Part shown: positions 1 through 10,200 of the stretch, piece by piece
Layout of the letters: every line of letters starts with the position of its first letter
Position numbering within the stretch: position 1 is the stretch's first letter
Source of the DNA: Chrysopilus asiliformis
Taxonomy: Eukaryota; Arthropoda; Insecta; Diptera; Rhagionidae
Direction of reading: 5' to 3'
Assembly (NCBI GenBank): GCA_964034945.1
Contig: OZ035960.1
Location: 90,919,848 to 90,983,847 of the forward strand
Length of the DNA: 64,000 nt
The notes under the pieces: generated by a model
Database searches by the model: none
What the model saw: only the letters and a program-made list of their open reading frames with translations
What the model was told of the DNA's origin: nothing
Made by a program: the position numbers and the translations under genes

Positions 1-339
1 ATCTAAGAGAATAAAATCAATAAAAAAAATGTATGTACTTTGATATTAATACAGAAACATGTGATGCTAGCTCCACACTCTCCTCGAATGCAGGCGAATC
101 ACAAACGCGGCCGTCAGGTGGGACGCGCTATTGAAAATTAAATTAATTTGTCAGTCTTCCAATTTACGATATAAAATATGCAAAATTTAATAAGCAAAAA
201 AATCGAATACAAAACTCCCAAAAATTTATTATTTAGCACGCTTTCTTAATAACTTTTTAAAAAACATCTTTTTTTCCGAAGGCAATTTTTTTCAAGGTTA
301 GCTTAGGAAACCACTTTTTATTGCATTTTTTACTTTCTT

Positions 340-1110
340 ATAGAGAAATAATAAAGTATAGTATTCATGAAAAATGTCGGCCTCTTAATTTTGCCTAAAA
401 AACATTTCCCGAGCAATGCCGGGTCTATTGGATCATTTTTAGAAAAAAGTCTCTCTGTCTGTCAGCCTGTATACGAGTACAAGATGTCTGAAAAACTACT
501 GGAAATTTCATAGGCACGTTTGATCCTGGAATAAGACGATCCTATCAACTTTTGGTGAAAATCCGTTGACCGGAACTGCCAAAAATGGTGGCATTTTAAA
601 AATTGCAATTTCGACTTTTGCGATTTATTCCGAAACTATGAATTTTTCAGTAGTCTTATTTATGACGAAAGTCGGATTTTCCAGTAGTTTTATTTACCGC
701 AGTAACATTTCCTACGCATTTGTATTTTACTAAAACTGGATATCTCAAACCGCTATCAAGATATAGCGGTTTTCCAAAAAATACAGTTTTTTTTTTTTTT
801 TTGAAAAAAACCAGGAGTGGTATTCCGTAACTTGTTTCAAGCGTTTGTTTCGAGTTAGAAGAAAAAGTAGTATTCGCTAGCTCTGTTTTGCCCTGTCATT
901 TATCTTGATCGGAACAAAGACAGCGAATATTACTTTTTCTTCTAACTCGAAACAAACGCTTGAAACAAGTTACGGAATACCACTCCAGTGTTTGATGGTT
1001 CAATGTAAAGAGATGAATTGCATCGAAAGTTGAACACATCAATGGTATATGGTAAAGTATGTCAAAATTCGATAACAAAATTTGACCGTGACAGACAGAC
1101 AAAGAGACAG
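340..1110. repeat. Dispersed repeat R3, copy downstream of SLC6-like exon 8
   Basis: It shares GAAATAATAAAGTATA, TTTTGCCTA-AAAACATTTCC and GGTGAAAATCCGTTGACC with 13340-14260. It separates the last visible exon from the window edge. No TM11-12 coding exon is recognisable between 1 and 1204. Confidence 0.65.
814..986. repeat. Hairpin with 65-bp arms
   Basis: Bases 814-878 are the reverse complement of 922-986 with a single mismatch. The loop is 43 bases. The arms begin GGAGTGGTATTCCGTAACTT. It lies at the right side of a dispersed repeat (340-1110). Confidence 0.9.
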
Positions 1111-1204
1111 TAAGCTAATTTAAAAAGGAGCCAATCCTGGCAGCCAAGACTGTTGGCTTAGATTTGAAGACAGTGTGGAGCTGGAGTAACATTTAGTAAC
1201 TTAC

Positions 1205-4200
1205 GACAATAATAAATAATAGCACTGGTACGAAATATTTCATCATTTTGAAGAAGTTTGACGGAAATTGCAGTTTGGTCATGAATTCGTAATCCCGTCG
1301 GAAACGTTTCTCTCCATATATCCATAAAATTGTTACTAATAATAAGAAATGCACAATTGCGGTTTTAGCTGGTAAACTTTTAAAAATATTATCAGTGATC
1401 CATTGGTCAGCCTAAGAAATTTGAAAGAAAAAATCAGAAAATTTATGAGATTTTTATTACTTTAACCCTTCTATTATGTTCAAATAATACACACAAATAT
1501 AATGTTTCGAGTCATAAAATAGCCAACGTGTATTTCCCATATAAGTACAGGCGCGCACCGCGATGGCAAGCACGTAGAATGGTTTCAATTTTTTTTTTTT
1601 TGGTCATGAAATGACCCGAACATAATAGTAGGGTTAAACTATATTTTATACTTACATTAGTTAAATATGCTATAGAGCATAAACATTGTAAAATGCATAA
1701 GCCAATAACCATCCATGTTCTATGTTTCCTTAAACAAATATATTCGTCGCAGAGTGCTGTCAAATTAGTCAGTGAGCTCAAAATCTGCAAAAAAAAAAGT
1801 TTGAAGGTGGTGCAAAGTCTTTCTAGATCAGATATGAGCAGCACACAGCCCATTTTTACAACTGCGCTGTCGAAATGAATATTAGTTTATTTAAATCTTA
1901 GACGTCCCAAGTAGCACCGATGGGTAATGGCGCCCTGTTAGTACTTTTACAAAAGTTAATAGAAAATTACGAAAGTTAATTACAAAAAAATTTCCAGTCG
2001 CTAGCTCAACGCGTTCTCGAGTTATTTAAGATACGTACTTTTGTTAATTTTGCAACCAATTAAGTTTTTTTTAACAAATTAAGTCTGACCAAGGCCCAAT
2101 TAACCATAGGGCTAATTGGGCTACAGCCCAGGGGCGCCATCGATCTGAGGCGATGAAATTTTGATTGCTTTTTTTTAAATTTTCTTTATATTTAGCGTAT
2201 CTGTAATTTAAGTTAGTACTGTGTTTTGAATTAAAGAATATTTTAAAAAATAAAATTGAATTTTTACGATAAAACTATGTAAGAGTGCAAAATTTTATTT
2301 AGCCCAGGGCGCCCAAACTTGTTAATACGGCTCTGAGTCTGACTTAACACTGTACCAACTTTTGGACGTTTTAAACTCTTTTTGGTTTACATATTTATCG
2401 TAACTAAATTGAATTGGAATTTTAAACCAAAAGTTTATGCTTTTTGAAAAACAAAATCACAAAGCTTTTTCATTGTCATCTTTTTGGTTGAAACTTTAAA
2501 CCAAAAAAAATGAATTTTTAAACCAAACAAATTGAAAACTGTTACCAAAATTTAAAATAACAACCAAAAAAGTAGAAAAAAACTTTTTTGACTAAAGGGT
2601 TTTTTGGCCTTTTAGCTTTGAATTTTCAACTAGGTTGGTTTAAAAACTCTAAAAAGTTCGACCCAAATTTGCCACCGTGTTGCAGCGGCAGCAACTGTAA
2701 AATATTTTACTTTGCTAAAAGCAATTTGTGACGCAATCATTTCAGTAAACAAAAATCGTTCCCGGTTGTGTTTCTGGGATTTGTCTAAAAGTATACATTA
2801 TTTTAAATTTTTGCGGTCAGCTGTTCTAACTTTGAATAGCACAGAGTAAACTGCGTCTTTTTCGTACGCAGGGCAGTTTTGGTGGTCAGACACATGATAG
2901 ATTTAACAACACCTGAAGCAGACTTGCTATGACGAGCTTCATTTCTTAAAAGGAAGGTCTTAGTTGGAAGATAACTAGCCACTAGTATATTAGTAGAGGC
3001 GCGTGCTATTTGTTGGTGATTAATTTTTCAACTGGGATGTTCCTTTTAAAAAGTGAGGCTCGTTATAGTTTTACGATAATTCAAAAACTATTAATTTTAG
3101 AAATAGCAGGACAACGGGTTTTTTTATTTTTCAATCAAATCCTACTGTTTTTGATTGACCTGCAAGCAGCATGGCAAAACTTGCCGTGCGTATGAAATAG
3201 GCGCGAGTAAACTTTTTCTGAACACATCGCACACTATGGTTTGTACTTTGGTATTGTAAATTTTCAAAGTAATGCAAAAACTCACGTAATCTCTCGCTCA
3301 TCTCTGATCTAGATATTATCTTTAAGTTAAATGAAAATTATCGTAATTTAATATCGAGTAAATCTTGAAATTTCGTCAACGTCGCTTTGTTTTATTTTGA
3401 ATGTAAAAACTCCCTTCTAATTTTTAGTTACTTACCATTTCGTTAAGTGCAAAACACAAATTTAAAGCAAGTATAACTAATTTGGTGAAAACAGTTAAAT
3501 TCCAACTAAAAAATATTTTAAATGATAGAAATGGCAGCACTTCAACATCAGTTCCTTCGGCTAAAACTAAATATTAATTGCTATTAGCGTTTACGAAACT
3601 TTTCAAATAAGGAACTGTCCATAAAATGCGTTACACTTTTAGAGGGGAGTAATTTGTATACTCCCTATAAAAACCCTCAAAAAGCGAAATGGAAGGGAGG
3701 GAAAAGAAGATTCAAAGGGCCAAACATTAGTTGTACGTATTTTATGGGCAGCCCCTAATGTCAAAAATATAAAGAAGTACTAACAAAAAATTTCTGGAAC
3801 TCCGAAACACGCAATTATTGCAAGGAAGTTTAAAATTGTTGTTGTGGCTAAAACTATTATGGAATTTTTTAATGTATCATCTTGAAATTGATTGTAACTG
3901 CCAAGCGTAATCAGAACTCCGCTAGTATTTCCTAATGTATAAACACAAAGACATCCTGTTGCCAACCATAAATAAGGATCAAAAATTGCCAAAAAGGAAA
4001 TTTGACTTAAGACAGCAAACATGTTGGGAATCCCTGGATAAAAGCCTCTGGCAACAAATATGCAAACTAGTACAATAATAGGAAGTCCAACAGAGAAATA
4101 GAAGAATTTTGCAATCTGAAATGAAAATACAAGCGATCTGTTCATATTACCGAATTCAAATATTTAATACAAAACACCTTTTGTATGCCAAAGAACACCA

Positions 4201-7200
4201 ATAGTGCGACTATAGTCCATAAAATTAAAGTACAAGCTGCCGCTACCACATAGTCTTGCATTTGTCTTAAAATAAAAAAATATTGAAAAAAATGATAAAT
4301 ATACAATATAGAAATCATTCAGAAATCAAATAGGTAGTGTACTATGGGATAGATCGCCAATTGAGAGGGCTACCCCGCCCTTATAGTTCAAATCGTTTGA
4401 GTTAGCTCTTTAAAATGTATTAAGGATTTTTAGGTCCGTATCCCTAGTTCCCTTCCATAGCCTCAAATGGCATTAAATTAAATTGTCATTTTTTCGAGGA
4501 TTCCGCACTCAAAACAGAAGGCTTTCAGTTTGATTTTTATGAACCAGTCTTTATTTACGAACTTCTCTGAAACTACTTGACCGATTTTCATGACATTTTT
4601 TGCATTCTTCTCGGAACGTTTAAAGGTAGGCAACGAAGGTTCTGACAGGATATTTCTCCTATTTTCACAAAATTTTCAAAACAAAGTGACTTTCATGAAG
4701 TTTTAGGGTCCCACAAATTGAAAGTGAAAACGGAAGATCCTATAAGAGTAACGCCATTATTCATACTTGCATTTACTCTCAAGAAAACGAAAATAGTTAC
4801 TATTTTAACACAATTTTGGGGTCGCTAAAAATTTACACCATAGATACTTGATTTGTAATCATGGTATACCTATAGTTTTATCATGGAAGTAGGGGAGGGG
4901 GGAGGGAGGTTCTAGAACAGGCTCTAGAACAAGCTCTAGAACAGGGTTGCCAAACTCAATTACCACCAAGCGCCGCATTGAGTATCTTTTCTCCTTCCAA
5001 TACAGCAATATAAAGACTGTATCGAAAAGTATGGAAACAAAAAATATGGGATTAAAAAGGCGTAATTTAGTTTTTTTTTAAGAAAAATTTTATAAAATTG
5101 GTTATTAACACATGGATCAATAAGTCCCGAGACTAACAATGAAAACAACATTTTTTTTGCAAAATTTTTTTTTATTCATCAATATAATCACCTTTTAGGG
5201 TGATACAATCGTCACGCCATGCGTATCCCAAAAAACTGACGCCATGACTTTGCCAGCTGACTGCTGCGTTTTCGGACGCTTCGGACGGCTTTCGCCAGCT
5301 GTGCGCCACTCAGATGACTGCCGCTTCGACTCTGGAGTGTAGTGATGTATCCATGTTTCGTCCATGGTCACGTAACGACGCAAGAAATCTTTTTTATTGC
5401 GAGTAAATAGCGATAAACAGCTTTCTGAATCATCGACTCGTTGCTGTTTTTGTTTCATCGAAAGCAATCGCGGCACCCACTTGGAAAAAACCTTTTTCAT
5501 GCTCAATTTTTCATGAAGGATAGTAAATGCACTTCCATATGATATCTGTGTTATCTCAGCAATCTCACGGAGCTTCACTTTACGATCTTTCATTATAATT
5601 TTTGTCACTTCACTCACATTTTCCGGTGTAACGGCTTCCACAGGTCTACCCGAGCGTTCCGCGTCATTTGTGTCGGTACGACCACGTTTAAACTCGGCAA
5701 ACCACCGACAAATCGTTGCTTTTGATGGACAAGAGTCCGGGTAACATTTTTCAATCCATTGTTTCGCTTGCACGGTGTTTTTATCCATTAAAAAACAATG
5801 TTTTATCAGAACACGAAACTCGGTTTTTTCCATTTTTTAAACAAACTACAAAACGACTTTACTCCAACCTCGATAACTCAGCTGTTTCTGGTCCGATCGA
5901 CTTAAAATTTTGACACGTTTCAAGCAAAGGTTAGTACTCTAGAAAGACGTGGTTACTGGTTTACTACGAGCGTCATCTCTGGGTTAGTCTCGGGACTTAT
6001 TGATCCATGTTAAGTACATATTTCTTTATATGTATAAACAACATTTCAAAAATATTTTTTATGTTTTTACGATTCGCCGCACTTTTGTCCTAATATACCC
6101 ATTACATTGTGGACATTACTATTCTTAATAGTTTTCGAGACTTTTTGCCAGTCTTTTTTGAATTGCTCCATATCATTAATTCCCAGACACATTTTCCGGA
6201 GGTTTCGCTTCATTATTGCCCAACATTTTTCGATGGGTCGAATTTCTGGGCAATTTGGTGGATTCATTGTTTTTGCCACAAAATTGACTCCATTCAATGC
6301 TGTTTTTTGCATAGTGACAAGATGCCAAATCTGGCCAAAACAACATAGATCATTCGTGTCTTCGAATCATGGGCAGCAACAGTTTTTTTAGACACTCTTT
6401 GACGTACAAATCAGTCGTCATGTTCATCGTTGTGAAAAATGCAGCTGATTTCAAGCCACATTCGCAAATTGCTTGCCATACCATAAATTTGGCTTTGAAT
6501 TTTTCCACCTGAATCGACTTTTGTGCTTCGTCTATAACGTCCCCTCTTGCAATACTTGCAAAGTACTGTGGTCCTGGTAATGTACGATAATCCATTTTGA
6601 TGTACGTTTCATCATCCATAATGATGCATTGGTTTTTTTTTTGTTAAAATGGTGCCATACAATTTCCGAAGCCGCGGTTTCACGCAGGCTGCCTGTTTTT
6701 CGGTAAGTTTCGGTTGTCGTTGCTTCCGATTGGTCTTCATATTGTTGTGCTTCTTGGCTAGCTGAACCATTTCAGCACTTGTTTCACATTTTTTTGCGAC
6801 ATCTCTAACCGAAACATTGCAATCACGCCGAATTGCTGCACAAATTTTTTGATCCATTTTTTCGCATCTAGGCCCTGGTTTTCTCACACTTTTTTTTTAT
6901 CCTCGAATGCCAGCTCCTCCCCAAACTTCTTGATGGCAGTAAAAACTGCTTTTAGACTTACACCTTCCTGTTTTGCCACTTGCCTCATGTTGATGCCCTT
7001 TTCGAAATGCCATTTGTCCACAATCCTTTTTCGTTGCTCTACAGAAAGACCTCACATTTCGTAAAATAAAATTAAAATCGCGATTTTTGATAGGGTAATT
7101 AAATTGTCAAACTCTCAGACGTTTTTCTGACTAAACAAATTTGACTAAAAAGCAACAGCATGCTAATATTGGGTCATTACAGTTGTTTCCATACTTTTCG

Positions 7201-10200
7201 ATACAGTCTTTAGCAACCAAATCGCGGGCCACATTACAAAAAAATTACGGCAGCAGTTTTTATACCCGTATGGTGACACCAAAGGGTATATTAAATTTGC
7301 CTTACCGTTTGTAACGTCCGTCCGTCCGTCTGTGACGCGGATTGCAAGCGCACGGACTGAGCTAGAGACTTGAAATTTTACGCAGATTCGTTTTTGCGAA
7401 TATCTCAAAAATGGTGCATCTTATCAAAAAAGTGCAAGAACAAAAGTTATTTAGGATATGATTCTACATAAAAACTCCCATACATCAAGATCCGATTGGA
7501 ATAAATTTTAAACATAACAAAAGCTATAATTGCCAATCTGGCAATCATTGGAGACCCGTATGGTGATATTCGTATCAAAATTCGAACAGTTATAACAAAA
7601 TTCCACTTTGAAGTCAAACTTTCCAATAAGATTTTTTAAAATTTATTTCAATCGGATTTTGATGTATGGGAGTTTTATGTAGAATAATGTCCTGAATAAC
7701 TTTTGTTCTTAAACTTTTTTGATAAGATGCAACGTTTTTGAGATATTCGCAAAAAAAGTTTTCGTTCGTATGGGGGGTACCCCCCCTAATGGTCCATTTT
7801 TGCCCATTAACGAACTTATCCTCGCATTTTACGAAAAACGGATCCACGCAAAATTTCAAGTCTCTAGCTCAATCCGTGCGCCCGCAATCCGCGCCACAGA
7901 CAGACGGACGGACAGACAGACGGACAGACGGACAGACGGACAGACGGACAGACGGACGGACATGCAAAATTCAATTTTTTTTATCATTCTAAACACACTG
8001 GTGTAATTCATTTTTTTGTGCGATGACGGGATCTTGGCGTTACAAACGGTAAGGCAAAGTTAATATACCCTTTGGTTTCACCATACGGGTATAAAAACTC
8101 CTCTTGAATAGTTTGACTTCAAAGTGGAATTTTGATACAACTTTTCGGCGTTCACTTAAACTTCTAACAATGCCATATCACCATACGGGTTTTCAATAAT
8201 TGCCAGATTGGCGATTATAGCTTTTGTTATGATTCAGTAGTATATTTTATTAGAACTCCGTACCTCAAGCCGTTATCGAGATATACCGTTGTTTTAAAAA
8301 TCAGTTTTTTGCGATTATCTAAAAAAAATACCGGGTTTTTGGTGATTTAATGTATGAAATGAATTGAAAAGAATAATGTTTGCCATAATTTTCTCTTTTA
8401 CCGTTATCCGATATCTTTTACTGTTATCGAGATATTATCATTAAAAATCAAAAAAATAAATTTTTGCGAATTACTTGCAAACTAACGGTTTTTGGAGAAA
8501 AAAAACAGCTAATGGCAGAATTAAAGGTATTAAACTTCTCCACATTTTTGCCTTTTACCGTAAATCGATGTTTTTTAGATAACGATAAATTTCAGATTTC
8601 GTAAAATAAAAATTCAGATTTTTGTATAAACTAATATTTTATTCGACAGGTAAATTGGGCAAAAACGTAGATTTTGTATAAGATAGTCACATGCTGTTCA
8701 CATCAGATATTTTTTTTGTGGGAATTCGTCCCATTATCTCCGTGTGGGCTCCCAGTATAATCTGGTTTACAGTTTATCTTTAACTGTTTTCAGCTTTTTT
8801 GTTTGTGGGTACCTTGGGATACTGTTTAGTGACAGTTAACCCTTTCGGTATTTTGATGCCATATGGCAACATGCTAAAAAAATTGAATTGTCTTATTATT
8901 TATTTATTTTCAACACTCTATTCTCATTCAGTGCACCATTAAGTGCATTTTTGACCCAATTTTGATTTTTTGAGTAAAAAGCTGGACCACAGTGGACGTA
9001 TTTGAAAAAAATTAAAATTTTTATTTATTTTTTTTTTGTTTTAAATGAATACCAATAGCTTAAACATCATTAATTTGTATAGAGAGTATTTTTAAAACCC
9101 ATAGAAAAAAACATGTACCGAAAGGGTTAAGGGACAATATGAAGAGGAGGGAAAGGAAAACGGGAGCCTAATTTGCAGTTACGAAAATGCAGATATCGCA
9201 AAATTAAACACAAGCCAAAATATAGAAAGAATTTTTCATTCAAAATTTTTATTTAAATAATCAGAAAGATTAATACACATCTCAATAATAATTTATCTTG
9301 GGGGTAACCACAAACGATAGAAATGTTATATTTTGGTCTATGAACATTAAAACATTATAAACGCCTGAATTGAATGGAAATCTCCACGTCGCTAAAGCTT
9401 TTGGCAATAAATCCGAAGTTATTGAAATGTTACGTAGTTTATAGTTTCCCTGTGGTATTGGACATCTGTCAGGTATATTTCCATATTTTTTTAAATTTTT
9501 CATTATCAACTTCATGGGAGAAGAACCCGAGAATTTCGTACAATAATCAATCGTTTGATTAATACTGTAAAGTTTTGTTTTTCCATAAAATAGATCTATA
9601 TGATTTATTGATATAAGACGATTGATATTCTGTTTTAACTCAAAATCGCCATTTAGTGCATTATTTTCAATTTGCTCTACTCGTATTTTCGCAAAGGGGA
9701 CATATGATGTGTAGTTAATATACGATAGGGTGACAAACCATTTTCCCTAATAACAATGTGACAATTAAATTATTTTAATTTGATGTGAAAAAATACCTGA
9801 ACGAGAAAAGCTATGTTTATTATTAAACATAACAAAAGCTATAATTGCCAATCTGGCAATCATTGGAGACCCGTATGGTGATATTCGTATCAAAATTCGA
9901 ACAGTTGTACCAAAATTCCGCTTTGAAGTCAAACTTTCCAATAAGAATTTTTAAAATTTATTCCAATCGGATTTTGATGTATGGAAGTTTTATGTAGAAT
10001 CATATCCTAAATAACTTTTGTTCTTGTACTTTTTTGATGAGATGCACCGTTTTTGAGATATTTACAAAAAACGTTTTCGTTCGTATGGGGGGTACCCCCC
10101 CTAATGGTCCATTTTTGCCCATTAACGAACTTAGCCTCGCATTTTACGAAAAACGAATCTGCGCAAAATTTCAAGTCTCTAGCTCAATCCGTGCGCCCGC

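Larger units (their letters stand above)
5013..7210 (-). mobile_element. Tc1-like DNA transposon, interrupted by a mariner copy
   Basis: A perfect 28-bp terminal inverted repeat (beginning AAGACTGTATCGAAAAGTAT) occupies 5013-5040 and 7183-7210. TA duplications flank it at 5011-5012 and 7211-7212. Removing the inserted mariner leaves about 1.3 kb, the usual length for a Tc1-like element. It lies in intron 3 of the SLC6-like gene. Confidence 0.9.

Noticed and set aside
1..1204. Search for the last exon (TM11-12) of the downstream SLC6-like gene
   Set aside because: No aromatic-rich membrane exon with an acceptor was found. The region is repeat sequence, so the exon is probably beyond the left edge.
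6107..6391. Plus-strand frames over the Tc1-like region
   Set aside because: Antisense shadows of the decayed transposase.
7719..8006. Frames ending in [12 protein letters not shown], also at 10034, 10739, 39346 and 49663
   Set aside because: These are translations of the (GACGGACA)n microsatellite in the R1 repeats and occur in several frames at once.
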